NCBI RefSeq assembly: GCF_029543125.1
Contig: NZ_JARQWW010000003.1
Location: 558,001-622,000, forward strand
Reading direction: 5' to 3'
Source: Caulobacter segnis
Lineage (GTDB): Bacteria > Pseudomonadota > Alphaproteobacteria > Caulobacterales > Caulobacteraceae
Length of the DNA stretch: 64,000 bases
The number at the start of each line of letters is the position of its first letter. Within the stretch, counting starts at the first letter, position 1. Positions 34,593 through 43,511 of this stretch are shown here, one piece after another. The notes below the pieces were generated by a model. It was not told where the DNA came from. It did no database searches and saw only the letters and a program-made list of their open reading frames with translations. The position numbers and the translations under genes are program-made.

Positions 34593-35848
34593 CCGCGCTT
34601 TGCCGCGACTGCGGCTGGACCGCAGACGCCTCCCCTCGCCGCTGCCCGTCCTGCAACGGCTTCCGCGTCGTCGCCCATGAAGAGCTTGCGACCCTGTCCA
34701 TGGCCCACATGGACTGCGACGCCTTCTATGCCTCCGTCGAAAAACGCGACAATCCGGAGCTGCGCGACGTCCCTGTCATCATCGGCGGCGGCAAACGCGG
34801 CGTGGTCACGACCGCCTGCTACATCGCCCGGGTGAGCGGCGCGCGCTCGGCCATGCCCATGTTCAAGGCCCTGGCTCTGTGCCCCAACGCCGTGGTCATC
34901 AAGCCGAACTTCGCCAAGTACAAGGACGCCTCCCGCGCCATCTTCGGCCGGGTGGAGCAGCTGACGCCCCTGGTCCAGCGCCTGTCCCTGGACGAGGCCT
35001 GGATCGACCTGTCCGGCACCGAACGCCTGCACGGCGCGCCGCCGGCGGTGATCCTGGCCCGCCTGCAGGCCGAGATCGAACGCGAGGTCGGCCTGACCGT
35101 CTCCATCGGCCTCGCCCCCAACAAGTTCTTGGCCAAGATCGCCTCGGACCTCGACAAGCCGCGCGGCTTCTCGGTGATCGGCGCGGCCGAGGCCAAGACC
35201 TTCCTCGCCTCAAGGCCGATCAGCATCCTGCCCGGCGTCGGGCCGGCCTCGGTGAAGTCGCTGGAGGCGCAGGGCTTCCGCACCGTCGGCGACATCGCCG
35301 CCGCCGATCCCAAGGATATGGTCAAACGCTTCGGCGCCCACGGCCTGCGCCTGTCGCAACTGGCCCAGGGGCGCGACGCCAGGGCCGTCGATCCCGACCA
35401 GACCCGCAAGACCATCAGCGCCGAGACCACCTTCAACGACGACCTGCATCGCCTGTGCGATCTGGAGGACATGCTCTGGCCGCTCTGTGAAAAGGTCGCC
35501 CGCCAGGCTCGGGCCGAAGGCGTCGCCGGCCGCGTGGCGGCGCTGAAGCTGCGCACCCCGGACTTCAAGATCCACACCCGCCGCCGCACCCTCGCCGTCC
35601 CCACCCAGACGGCCAAGACCCTGTTCAACGTCGTCCGCGAACTGCTGAAGGCCGAGCCCGGCGGTGTGGCCTATCGCCTCATTGGCGCCGGTCTCACCGA
35701 ATTCGTCGAGGCCGAACAGGCCGCGTCCGACTTTTTCGCCACGGACGAGCGCCGGGCCCTGTCAGGCGAGCGCGCCATGGATTCCTTGCGGGCCAAGTTC
35801 GGCGCCGACGCCTTGGTCACCGGACGCGCGCTGCGCCGCAAAAAGTGA
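34580..35848 (+). CDS. dinB: DNA polymerase IV with N-terminal zinc-ribbon-like extension
   Basis: Y-family translesion polymerase, 422 residues from the TTG at 34580, which has GGAGAAG five bases upstream. The core has MAHMDCDAFYASVEKRDNPEL, VVTTACYIARVSGARSAMP, RLSLDEAWIDLSG (catalytic Asp-Glu), GLAPNKFLAKIASDLDKP and a helix-hairpin-helix VGPASVKSLEAQGFRTVGDI. Ahead of the polymerase are about 40 residues with two CxxC pairs (C8/C11 and C22/C25) that look like a zinc ribbon, a feature absent from E. coli DinB. It overlaps the HAD-like gene; I found no convincing LexA box upstream. Confidence 0.92.
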   Translation: MARLTALCRDCGWTADASPRRCPSCNGFRVVAHEELATLSMAHMDCDAFYASVEKRDNPELRDVPVIIGGGKRGVVTTACYIARVSGARSAMPMFKALALCPNAVVIKPNFAKYKDASRAIFGRVEQLTPLVQRLSLDEAWIDLSGTERLHGAPPAVILARLQAEIEREVGLTVSIGLAPNKFLAKIASDLDKPRGFSVIGAAEAKTFLASRPISILPGVGPASVKSLEAQGFRTVGDIAAADPKDMVKRFGAHGLRLSQLAQGRDARAVDPDQTRKTISAETTFNDDLHRLCDLEDMLWPLCEKVARQARAEGVAGRVAALKLRTPDFKIHTRRRTLAVPTQTAKTLFNVVRELLKAEPGGVAYRLIGAGLTEFVEAEQAASDFFATDERRALSGERAMDSLRAKFGADALVTGRALRRKK

Positions 35849-35976
35849 TCACTTCCCACAGGCTTTTCGCCCCTGCGGGAAAGATGTGGTGAAGAGGACC
35901 CTTCCAAAGCGGCGCGCTTTTCATATCTAATCCCCAGAACGACGGACTGCTTCGTCCTGTCGGGAGACCTTGATTG

Positions 35977-36306
35977 ATGCCGGAGAGAGCAGGCGCAGGA
36001 CAGAACAACGGGGCGGGTTCGGCCATCGTCACCCAGACGAAACCGAAGACGCAGAAGCCTTCGCTGTATCGCGTGCTCATCCTGAACGACGACTACACGC
36101 CGATGGAGTTCGTCGTGTACGTCCTCGAGCGCTTCTTCAACAAGAACCGCGAGGAAGCGACTCGCATCATGCTCCACGTTCATCAGAACGGCGTCGGGGT
36201 GTGCGGCGTGTTCACTTATGAAGTCGCAGAAACCAAGGTCGCCCAGGTCACGGATACAGCTCGCCGGCACCAGCATCCGCTGCAGTGCACCATGGAAAAG
36301 GACTAG
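35977..36306 (+). CDS. clpS: ClpA adaptor protein ClpS
   Basis: Adaptor that hands N-degron substrates to ClpAP. It is 109 residues. A disordered, Gln/Lys-rich N-terminal arm (about 30 residues) precedes the ClpS core [24 protein letters not shown], with the N-end-binding NDD and the [21 protein letters not shown] block. A TTG codon directly before the ATG is ignored; GGAG lies 11 bases upstream. It lies eight bases before clpA, forming the usual clpS-clpA operon. Confidence 0.95.
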   Translation: MPERAGAGQNNGAGSAIVTQTKPKTQKPSLYRVLILNDDYTPMEFVVYVLERFFNKNREEATRIMLHVHQNGVGVCGVFTYEVAETKVAQVTDTARRHQHPLQCTMEKD

Positions 36307-36314
36307 GAGACCGG

Positions 36315-38666
36315 ATGCCGTCTTTTTCTCGTCCGCTCGAGGAATCCCTGCATCGCGCGGTGGCTTACGCCAACCAGCGCAAACATGAGTACGCGACGCT
36401 TGAGCACCTGCTGCTCTCGCTGACTGACGACGAGGACGCCGCCGGGGTGATGCGCGCCTGCGACGTCGATCTCGCCGCCCTCAAGAAAAGCCTCACCAAC
36501 TATCTCGACGTGGAGCTGAAGTCGCTCATCGTCGAGGATGGTGAAGACGCCAAGCCCACGGCCGGCTTCCAGCGCGTGATCCAGCGCGCCGTCATCCACG
36601 TCCAGTCTTCGGGCCGCGACGAGGTGTCGGGCGCCAACGTGCTCGTGGCCATCTTCTCCGAACGCGAAAGCCACGCCGCCTACTTCCTGCAGGAGCAGGA
36701 CATGACGCGGTACGACGCGGTGAACTTCATCGCCCACGGCATCGCCAAGAAGGCCGGCGCTTCCGAAGCCAAGGCCGCCAAGGGCGCCACGGTGGAGAAC
36801 GACGAGGACAAGCCCGCCGTGAAAACCGGCGGCGAAGCCCTCGAAGCCTACTGCGTGGACCTCAACGAAAAGGCCAAGCAGGGCAAGGTCGACCCGCTCA
36901 TCGGCCGCGCGGCCGAGGTCGAGCGCGCGATCCAGATCCTGTGCCGCCGCACCAAGAACAACCCGCTGCTCGTGGGCGACCCCGGCGTCGGCAAGACCGC
37001 CATCGCCGAGGGCCTGGCCCGCAAGATCATCACCGGCCAGGTGCCGGAGGTGCTGGCGGAGGCCACCATCTTCTCGCTCGACATGGGCGCGCTGCTGGCC
37101 GGCACCCGCTATCGCGGTGATTTCGAAGAGCGCGTGAAGCAGGTGGTCAAGGAGCTGGAGAACCACCCCAACGCGGTGCTCTTCATCGACGAGATCCACA
37201 CCGTCATCGGCGCCGGCGCCACCAGCGGCGGGGCCATGGACGCCTCCAACCTGCTGAAGCCGGCCCTGGCCTCGGGCACCCTGCGCTGCATGGGCTCGAC
37301 GACCTACAAGGAGTTTCGTCAGCACTTCGAGAAGGACCGCGCCCTGGTGCGTCGCTTCCAGAAGATCGACGTGAACGAGCCGACGGTCGAGGACACGATC
37401 AAGATCCTCAAGGGCCTGAAGACCTACTACGAGGACTTCCACAAGCTGAAGTACACCAACGACGCCCTGAAGGTCGCCGTTGAGCTGTCGGCCCGCTACA
37501 TCACCGACCGCAAGCTGCCGGACAAGGCGATCGACGTGATCGACGAGGCCGGCGCATCGCAGATGCTGCTGCCGGAGGGCCGCCGCAAGAAGACCTTGGG
37601 CGTCAAGGAGATCGAAGGCGTCGTCGCCAAGATCGCCCGCATCCCGCCCAAGTCGGTGTCCAAGTCCGACACCGAGGCCCTGCGTCAGCTCGACAGCGAT
37701 CTGAAGCGCGCGGTCTTCGGCCAGGACGAAGCGCTCAATCAGCTGTCCAGCGCCATGAAGCTGGCCCGCGCCGGTTTGCGCGATCCGAACAAGCCCATCG
37801 GCTGCTACCTGTTCACCGGCCCCACCGGCGTCGGCAAGACGGAAGCCGCCAAGCAGCTGGCCTCCACCCTGGGCATCGAGATGCTCCGCTTCGACATGTC
37901 CGAGTACATGGAGCGTCACACGGTCAGCCGCCTCATCGGCGCGCCTCCAGGCTATGTGGGCTTCGACCAGGGCGGCCAGCTCACCGACGCGGTCGATCAG
38001 CACCCGCACGCCATCGTCCTCCTCGACGAGATCGAGAAGGCGCATCAGGACGTCTACAACATCCTGCTGCAGGTGATGGACAACGGCGCCCTGACCGACA
38101 GCAACGGCAAGAAGGTCGATTTCCGGAACGTGGTCCTGATCATGACCACTAATGCCGGCGCCTCCGACGCCCAGCGCCAGTCGATCGGCTTCGGCCGCGG
38201 CAAGGTGGACGGCGAGGAGGAAGCGGCCCTGAAGCGCATCTTCACGCCGGAGTTCCGCAACCGCCTGGACGCCATCGTGACGTTTAAGCCGCTGGATCAG
38301 GAGGTCATTCGCCAGGTCGTGCAGAAGTTCGTCATGCAGCTGGAGGCCCAACTGGCCGACCGCAACGTGACCATCGAACTGTCCGACGATGCGGCCGACT
38401 GGCTGGCCAAGAACGGCTTCGACGAACTGTACGGCGCCCGTCCCCTGGCCCGCGTCATCCAGGAGCACATCAAGAAGCCCCTGGCCGACGACATCCTGTT
38501 CGGACGCCTCGCCAAGGGCGGCCACGTCAAGGTCATCCTCAAGGACGCCAAGATCGCGTTCGAGATCGACGACGCCGTGGGTCCCGAAACCGCCGAGGAA
38601 GCGACGGACGAGGCCCCGCCGCCTCCCCGCCGTCGCCGCAAGAAGCCCGACGACGCCCTGGCCTAA
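36315..38666 (+). CDS. clpA: ATP-dependent Clp protease ATPase subunit ClpA
   Basis: AAA+ unfoldase that feeds ClpP. It is 783 residues. The N-domain (about 1-145) docks ClpS. The first AAA module has Walker A GDPGVGKTA near 220 and Walker B VLFIDEIHTVIGAG. The second has GPTGVGKTE near 505 with IVLLDEIEKAHQDV, and a ClpP-binding loop region before RQSIGFG. The C-terminus carries an acidic then Pro/Arg/Lys-rich tail (APPPPRRRRKKPDDALA). An AGGAG lies 5 bases before the ATG, favouring 36315 over an in-frame ATG 10 codons upstream. A strong terminator follows. Confidence 0.96.
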   Translation: MPSFSRPLEESLHRAVAYANQRKHEYATLEHLLLSLTDDEDAAGVMRACDVDLAALKKSLTNYLDVELKSLIVEDGEDAKPTAGFQRVIQRAVIHVQSSGRDEVSGANVLVAIFSERESHAAYFLQEQDMTRYDAVNFIAHGIAKKAGASEAKAAKGATVENDEDKPAVKTGGEALEAYCVDLNEKAKQGKVDPLIGRAAEVERAIQILCRRTKNNPLLVGDPGVGKTAIAEGLARKIITGQVPEVLAEATIFSLDMGALLAGTRYRGDFEERVKQVVKELENHPNAVLFIDEIHTVIGAGATSGGAMDASNLLKPALASGTLRCMGSTTYKEFRQHFEKDRALVRRFQKIDVNEPTVEDTIKILKGLKTYYEDFHKLKYTNDALKVAVELSARYITDRKLPDKAIDVIDEAGASQMLLPEGRRKKTLGVKEIEGVVAKIARIPPKSVSKSDTEALRQLDSDLKRAVFGQDEALNQLSSAMKLARAGLRDPNKPIGCYLFTGPTGVGKTEAAKQLASTLGIEMLRFDMSEYMERHTVSRLIGAPPGYVGFDQGGQLTDAVDQHPHAIVLLDEIEKAHQDVYNILLQVMDNGALTDSNGKKVDFRNVVLIMTTNAGASDAQRQSIGFGRGKVDGEEEAALKRIFTPEFRNRLDAIVTFKPLDQEVIRQVVQKFVMQLEAQLADRNVTIELSDDAADWLAKNGFDELYGARPLARVIQEHIKKPLADDILFGRLAKGGHVKVILKDAKIAFEIDDAVGPETAEEATDEAPPPPRRRRKKPDDALA

Positions 38667-38692
38667 GCCGCGGCCGATCGGCGAACTAAAGC

Positions 38693-38725
38693 AACGGGAG
38701 GCGTCGCAAGGCGCCTCCCGTTTTC
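38693..38725 (+). terminator. Rho-independent terminator of clpS-clpA
   Basis: An 11-base perfect stem (AACGGGAGGCG / CGCCTCCCGTT) with an eight-base loop, followed by TTTCT. Confidence 0.9.
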
Positions 38726-38790
38726 TTTCGGGTGAGGGCTCGCCTCAACCGCGGCCACGTGGAAGTGCGCGAGAATATCAGATTAGCGTC

Positions 38791-38961
38791 ATGATTGATT
38801 TCTCGTATCGCCGGACGGCCAGTGAGAGCCTCACTCCTTCGTTGACTTGGACCTTGCCCGCCCCGGAGGCGTTGCGAGGTTTGATCGAACCGGATCACCT
38901 GGACTACATCGTCCAGCTGGCTCGCTATGAACGCTTCGGCAGGACTTCGACGCTGTCGTAA
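38791..38961 (+). other. Uncertain short reading frame of 56 codons
   Basis: An ATG-started frame after the clpA terminator, 56 residues starting MIDFSYRRTASESLTP. I do not recognise it. It overlaps, in another frame, the start of the VOC-family remnant. It may be a real small protein, the scar of a deletion, or chance; there is no clear ribosome-binding site. Confidence 0.3.
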
Positions 38962-39119
38962 AGGCGCTGCAAGCTAAGGGCGTGGCCTTTGAGCATTACG
39001 CCGAGCTGCCGGACACCAGACTTGAGGGAGACGTCCACGTCTCAGGCGAGATGCGCATCGCCTGGTTCAAGGACCGTGACGGCAACATCATCAGTATAGG
39101 CAATTACGCCGCGGACTGA
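38931..39119 (+). pseudogene. C-terminal remnant of a VOC (glyoxalase/bleomycin-resistance) protein
   Basis: In this frame the sequence reads DFDAVVKALQAKGVAFEHYAEL, then ...GDVHVSGEMRIAWFKDRDGN and IISIGNYAAD before a TGA. This is the end of a VOC-fold protein: the EHY and AWFKDRDGN segments carry the usual C-terminal metal-site and dimer motifs. An in-frame TGA at 38928 blocks upstream extension, there is no start codon, and the N-terminal half of the fold is missing. It therefore looks like a truncated gene, with the deletion falling between the clpA terminator and this point. Confidence 0.55.
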
Positions 39120-39123
39120 CGGC

Positions 39124-40947
39124 TCAGCCCATCGCCGCGGCTTGGCCTGCGCCCTGCCCGCTCAGCACGCGTTCGATGGCCGCGAGCAGTTGATTCAGGT
39201 CGATGGGCTTGGCGATGTAATCATCCATTCCCGCTGCGAGATAAGCCTGGGTCTCATGGCTCAGCACGCTGGCGGTGATCGCCACGATCGGCGTGCGCTG
39301 ACGCCCCTGCGCCTTTTCAGCGGCGCGAATGCGGCGTGTGGCGGTCAGGCCGTCCATGCGCGGCATGTGGATGTCCATCAGGATCATGTCCCACTGCTCG
39401 TTCTCCCAAGCGGACAAGGCGTCCTCACCGCCCTCGGCCAACGCACATTCGACACCGAACTGGCGCAGCAGAGTCTGGATCACCAGGCGGTTGGTGGCGT
39501 TGTCGTCCGCCACCAGCACCCGCAAGTCCTCCAAGGGCGCATCGCTGAGCCCCGCCTGCTCACCGCCGCTCTTGGCGACGTCCTCTGCATCCGCCCTCGG
39601 CAAGGGTGCTTCGAAGCTGAAGCATGAGCCCTTGCCCGGAGTGCTTTCAAACCGAATCTCGCCACCCATCAGGCTGACGATCTCCTTACAGATCGCCAGG
39701 CCAAGACCGGTGCCCCCGAACCGCCGCGTCGTCGAAGCGTCGGCCTGCACGAACTTCTCGAACAGGCGCGGCGACTGGTCGACGGCGATTCCCACGCCCG
39801 TGTCCGTCACTCGGCAAGACAGTTGGTCGCCGTCGCAGGTGATGCTGGCGGTGACGGAGCCCTTCTCGGTGAACTTCAGGGCGTTGGATAACAGGTTGCT
39901 CAGCACCTGCCGCAGGCGCGCTTCATCACCCAGACGCCAGCGATGGCCGCCGTCATTCAGGCTCAGGGAGAACTTCAGCCCCTTCTCCTTGGCGAGAGCC
40001 TTGTAAAGATCGCCCAGCTCCTTGCCGAAAGCACGCAGGTCAAAGACCGTCTCCGACAGCTCCAGCCGCCCGGCTTCGATCTTGGAGATGTCGAGCACGG
40101 TATTGATCAGCCCCAGCAGAGCGTGGCCGGAGCCCCTGATCGTCTCCAGCCGGGTGCGCTGCGTGGCGTCCAGCGGACCGTGCGCCATGGCCTGCGCCAT
40201 GCCCAGCACCCCATTCAGCGGCGTCCGCAGTTCGTGGGTGATCGTCGCCAGAAACTCGGTCTTGGCCCGGTTGGCGGCCTGTTCGCGAAGCGCAAGCTCA
40301 TGAGCGCGGCGGCGCCAGGCCTCGGTACGGGCCAGTTCCTGTTCGATCTGACGGTTCAGCGCCTCAGTGGCCAGACGCGCCCTCACCTCTCGGGTGATGG
40401 CGCCGCGCATCAGGGCGGCCATGCCGATAGCCGCGAAGGCGCCAGCCAGACCAATAAACTGATACTGGTCGCGAATGCCGGGACCCACCGACGCCGCCAG
40501 CGCGATCATGCTGCCCAGGGACAACGCGACGCTCGCATACACAACTCGCCGGCTGGGACCGGCGGTGGCGAAGGCCATGGCCATCAATACGAAGTAGACG
40601 AGCTTGTGGGTCTCCGCCGGGTGAGTCTGGATATAGACCAGCACATTGCCGAACAGCGCAGCGTTGCCGACCAGCGCGCCGACCTCAAGGCGCCACAGTC
40701 GCGTGTTGGGTCGGCAAACCCACTTCCAAGCCGCCATGCAGGCGGCCACGGCGATTGCCGACAAGGTGACCAAAATCCAGACCAGCCGGCTTTCCTCGAC
40801 CGCCGCATGAACGGCGGTGATGATCGCGTAGTAGCCGGCCACGGCGAGCAGATAGGTGCGGACGACCGGCGAATAGAATGTCGCCAGCTCCTGGCTCGGA
40901 AGCGGAGCATCTTTTGAGAGACGGAGCTGTTTTTGGCTCTGGGTCAT
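39124..40947 (-). CDS. Hybrid sensor histidine kinase (membrane domain, HisKA-HATPase, REC)
   Basis: A 607-residue kinase. About six hydrophobic segments fill residues 28-180, and a coiled region (about 185-228) precedes the HisKA domain with phospho-accepting H238 in ATITHELRTPLNG. The ATPase domain carries N354-type NLLSNALKF, DTGVGI near 382 and GGTGLGLAI near 411. A C-terminal receiver has D481/D482 and phospho-acceptor D525 in MILMDIHMPRMDG. The short extracytoplasmic loops suggest it senses a membrane or intracellular signal. No partner regulator gene is adjacent. Confidence 0.9.
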   Translation of the reverse strand: MTQSQKQLRLSKDAPLPSQELATFYSPVVRTYLLAVAGYYAIITAVHAAVEESRLVWILVTLSAIAVAACMAAWKWVCRPNTRLWRLEVGALVGNAALFGNVLVYIQTHPAETHKLVYFVLMAMAFATAGPSRRVVYASVALSLGSMIALAASVGPGIRDQYQFIGLAGAFAAIGMAALMRGAITREVRARLATEALNRQIEQELARTEAWRRRAHELALREQAANRAKTEFLATITHELRTPLNGVLGMAQAMAHGPLDATQRTRLETIRGSGHALLGLINTVLDISKIEAGRLELSETVFDLRAFGKELGDLYKALAKEKGLKFSLSLNDGGHRWRLGDEARLRQVLSNLLSNALKFTEKGSVTASITCDGDQLSCRVTDTGVGIAVDQSPRLFEKFVQADASTTRRFGGTGLGLAICKEIVSLMGGEIRFESTPGKGSCFSFEAPLPRADAEDVAKSGGEQAGLSDAPLEDLRVLVADDNATNRLVIQTLLRQFGVECALAEGGEDALSAWENEQWDMILMDIHMPRMDGLTATRRIRAAEKAQGRQRTPIVAITASVLSHETQAYLAAGMDDYIAKPIDLNQLLAAIERVLSGQGAGQAAAMG

Positions 40948-41260
40948 GGCGATCGGCGAGAAAGTAAGCCGATGTGCGATTTAGATTACATGAATCCCCG
41001 AAGCCATCAGCGCCGCCGGCTAACGGAGGCCGCCGCCTATCGCCGTTCGCCGCTCGGTTGTTTTCCTTGGCCAGCTTGAGTTTTGGCAAGTCTAATCAAG
41101 CTCAGCCGTGTCAATGCGTCGCGCCCCTGTCGCATTGTTCCAACTAGACTGTCGCGTTCGCCAAGAGCAGCGTCCCCGACGTTTTACAGTGGCCACGGAG
41201 TTTGTCGCCACTTCCTACTTGAAATGAGGTGCTCATCGTTCCGCCCCAGGGAGGCGACCC
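40948..41260. other. Intergenic region between hybrid kinase and orphan parA (313 bp)
   Basis: No coding frame is convincing here. It is less GC-rich than its surroundings and should hold the divergent promoters of the kinase and parA genes. The only structure I see is a perfect 7-base inverted repeat AGCTTGA (41073-41079) / TCAAGCT (41096-41102), 16 bases apart, which could be an operator or a weak hairpin. AGGGAGG at about 41249 is the parA ribosome-binding site. Confidence 0.6.
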
Positions 41261-41920
41261 GTGAAGACGATCGCAGTGCTTTCGCGTAAGGGCGGCGCCG
41301 GGAAAACCACCCTCGCCGTCAATCTGGCCATCGCAGCCCATCTGGCCGGCCGCGCCGTCACCCTGGCCGATGCCGATCCGCAGAGATCCGCCTCGGACAG
41401 CCTGCGCGCCCGCACAGGGCCGGGCCCCGAACTGGCCGAGACCAGCGCCGGCAAGATGTTCCAGATCCGCTCGGCCGCCGAGCGTGCGGACATGGACTAT
41501 CTGTTGGTGGACACGCCCGCCGCCCCAGAGGCGGAGGTGGTGCAGATCGCCAACTGCGTGGACTTCTGTCTTCTGGTCTGTCGACCGAGCTTCCTCGATA
41601 TCGCTTCGATCGCACGTTCAGCGGAAATGGTCCGGCGCCTCGGCAAACCTTCGATGATTGTCCTGAACCAGGCTCCGGCTCGGCGAAACGGGTTCGAAGC
41701 TCCGGCGGTGCTCAAGGCGGTCGAAGCCCTGCGCTTTACGGGCCTGTCGATCGCCCCGACCGGCGTGCGCTCCCGGGTGATGTTCCAGCAGGCCATCGCC
41801 CATGGGCGCTCCACCCTCGAGTGGAGCCCAACCGATCCAGCCGCTCAGGAAGTCGCCGCGCTTTGGGCGGCGGTCGAGGCGGCGATCATGCGTCCGGCCA
41901 TCGACCGGCTTTTCGGCTAA
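41261..41920 (+). CDS. Orphan ParA/MinD-family ATPase
   Basis: A 219-residue P-loop ATPase of the ParA type. It has the deviant Walker A RKGGAGKTTLAVNLA (residues about 8-22), Walker A' ADADPQRSASD and the switch DTPAAPEAEVV near 87, all suited to ATP-dependent dimerisation. There is no parB or centromere next to it, and chromosomal ParA is longer, so it probably positions another cargo such as a receptor cluster, polar complex or carboxysome-like body. It starts at GTG after a good AGGGAGG. Its 3' end overlaps the HIT gene stop by four bases (converging). Confidence 0.82.
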   Translation: MKTIAVLSRKGGAGKTTLAVNLAIAAHLAGRAVTLADADPQRSASDSLRARTGPGPELAETSAGKMFQIRSAAERADMDYLLVDTPAAPEAEVVQIANCVDFCLLVCRPSFLDIASIARSAEMVRRLGKPSMIVLNQAPARRNGFEAPAVLKAVEALRFTGLSIAPTGVRSRVMFQQAIAHGRSTLEWSPTDPAAQEVAALWAAVEAAIMRPAIDRLFG

Positions 41921-42348
41921 AGCGCCGCCGAGATCAGGGCCGCCAAAGCCTTGAGCTCCTCAAGGTCGGCCATGCCCTCGCCGTGCCTGCCGAGCGTCTC
42001 GCCCTCGTAGCGGGGAATGACGTGGAAGTGCAGATGGAAGACGGTCTGCCCGGCAGGCGCCCCGTTGAACTGGGTCACCACCACACCATCCGGCTTGAGG
42101 GCCGATGTCGTCGCCTTGGCCAGCTTCTGCGTCGCCGCCGCCAGGGCCGCCACGGTTTCTGGCTCAGCCTCCAGCAGGTTGCGCGCCTTGGAGGTCTTGG
42201 AGATCACCAGCGCATGCCCCTTGGACTGCGGGAACACGTCCATGAAGGCCAGAACCTGATCATCCTCGAAGATCTTCACGGCGGGCATCTCGCCGCGCAC
42301 GATCTTCGCGAAGATGTTCCCCTCGTCATAGGTCCCGTTCAGGCTCAT
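41917..42348 (-). CDS. HIT-family nucleotide-binding protein
   Basis: Histidine-triad hydrolase/transferase, 143 residues. It begins NIFAKIVRGEMPAVKIFEDD (HINT-like opening) and has the triad HLHFHV at H105-x-H107-x-H109. It is likely an AMP-lysine/purine-nucleoside phosphoramidase acting in the cytoplasm. Its ATG overlaps the stop of the upstream gene by one base (TGATG). It is the last of a four-gene overlapping operon (ridA, GDPD, FemAB-like, HIT). Confidence 0.9.
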   Translation of the reverse strand: MSLNGTYDEGNIFAKIVRGEMPAVKIFEDDQVLAFMDVFPQSKGHALVISKTSKARNLLEAEPETVAALAAATQKLAKATTSALKPDGVVVTQFNGAPAGQTVFHLHFHVIPRYEGETLGRHGEGMADLEELKALAALISAAL

Positions 42349-43511
42349 CACGTCGTCTCCGAATGTTTGAAAGGCGAGAACTCGGCCGTCAGCATGTCCA
42401 TGTCATCCTGCACGGCCTCGCGCTCACGCTCCAGATAGCGGGCGACCGGATCACGCAGAGCCGGATCGGCGATCCAGTGGGCGGAGTAGACGGCGCTGGG
42501 CAGGTAGCCGCGGGCGATCTTGTGCTGTCCTTGCGCTCCGGCCTCGACACGCGGCAGGCCCAGGCGGATCGCGTGTTCGATCGCCTGATAATAGCAAAGC
42601 TCGAAGTGCAGGAAGGGCACATCCTCGACGCAGCCCCAATGACGGCCATAGAGGCAATCGTCGCCGACCAGGTTCAGCGCCCCGGCGATCCATTGGTCCT
42701 CGCGCCGCGCCATGATCAGCAGCACGCGATCGGCCATCCGCTCACCCAGCAGCGAAAAGAAGGTGCGGTTCAGATAGGGCCGCCCCCACTTTCGCCCGCC
42801 GGTATCCATGTAGAAGCCGTAGAAGGCGTCCCAATGGTCCTCGTTCAGATCGGCGCCAGTCAGGGCGACGATCTCCAGACCGTCCCGGGCGTCGCGCCGC
42901 TCGCGCCGGATCGTCTTGCGCCGATTGGACGACAGAGCCGCGAGGAAATCGTCGAAGGCCGCATAGCCGTTGTTGTGCCAGTGATACTGCTGGTCCTGCC
43001 GCAGCAGCATCCCCTGCCCGCCCATCCACGACCACTCATCCTCGGTGGGAAAGGTCACGTGCAGGGACGAGGCCTCCATGCGCTGACAAAGCTGCAGCGC
43101 CCCGCCCAGCAGCATCGACCGCGCCGCGTCGGCCTCAGCCCCGGGCCTGACGATCAGCCGAGGCCCGGTCACAGGCGAAAACGGCGCCGAGCACTGGAGC
43201 TTGGGATAGTACCGGCCTCCCGCCCGTTCATAAGCCTCCGCCCAAGCGTGATCGAAGACATACTCACCCTGGCTGTGAGACTTCAGATAGAGCGGCATCA
43301 CCGCCGCGATTTCGCCGTCCTCGTCCTCGACGCTTAGATGCTGCGGCGCCCAGCCCGTACGCTCCACAGCACAGGCGCTCTCCTCCAGGGCGTTTAGGAA
43401 GTCGTACGAGACGAACGGATCGCCATGCGGGGCGGCGCAGGCCTCCCAGGCTTCCCTGCCGATTTCACTGATACGGCGATGAACGCGGACCGCGGGCCGC
43501 AGGGAACTCAC
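42348..43511 (-). CDS. FemAB-like/PF04339-type acyltransferase fold protein
   Basis: A 387-residue protein resembling the peptidogalycan-biosysnthesis-like (PF04339) group of the GNAT superfamily. Landmarks are DPFVSYDFLNALEES, MPLYLKSHSQGEYVFDHAWAEAYER, YYPKLQCSAPFSPVTGPRL, NRRKTIRRERRDARDG, YGRHWGCVEDVPFLHFELCYYQAIEHAI and GAQGQHKIARGYLP. The substrate is unknown. GTG at 43511 overlaps the GDPD stop (GTGA) and suits family length better than an earlier ATG at 43565. Confidence 0.82.
   Translation of the reverse strand: MSSLRPAVRVHRRISEIGREAWEACAAPHGDPFVSYDFLNALEESACAVERTGWAPQHLSVEDEDGEIAAVMPLYLKSHSQGEYVFDHAWAEAYERAGGRYYPKLQCSAPFSPVTGPRLIVRPGAEADAARSMLLGGALQLCQRMEASSLHVTFPTEDEWSWMGGQGMLLRQDQQYHWHNNGYAAFDDFLAALSSNRRKTIRRERRDARDGLEIVALTGADLNEDHWDAFYGFYMDTGGRKWGRPYLNRTFFSLLGERMADRVLLIMARREDQWIAGALNLVGDDCLYGRHWGCVEDVPFLHFELCYYQAIEHAIRLGLPRVEAGAQGQHKIARGYLPSAVYSAHWIADPALRDPVARYLEREREAVQDDMDMLTAEFSPFKHSETT

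Noticed and set aside
35843..35881. Palindromes after dinB (AAGTGATCACTT and TTCCCACAGG/CCTGCGGGAA)
   Set aside because: The first overlaps the dinB stop, and the second has a mismatch and no T-tract. I could not decide between a weak terminator and chance.
36303..38525. 740-codon frame opposite clpA
   Set aside because: It is antisense to ClpA, and its composition is that of a shadow frame.
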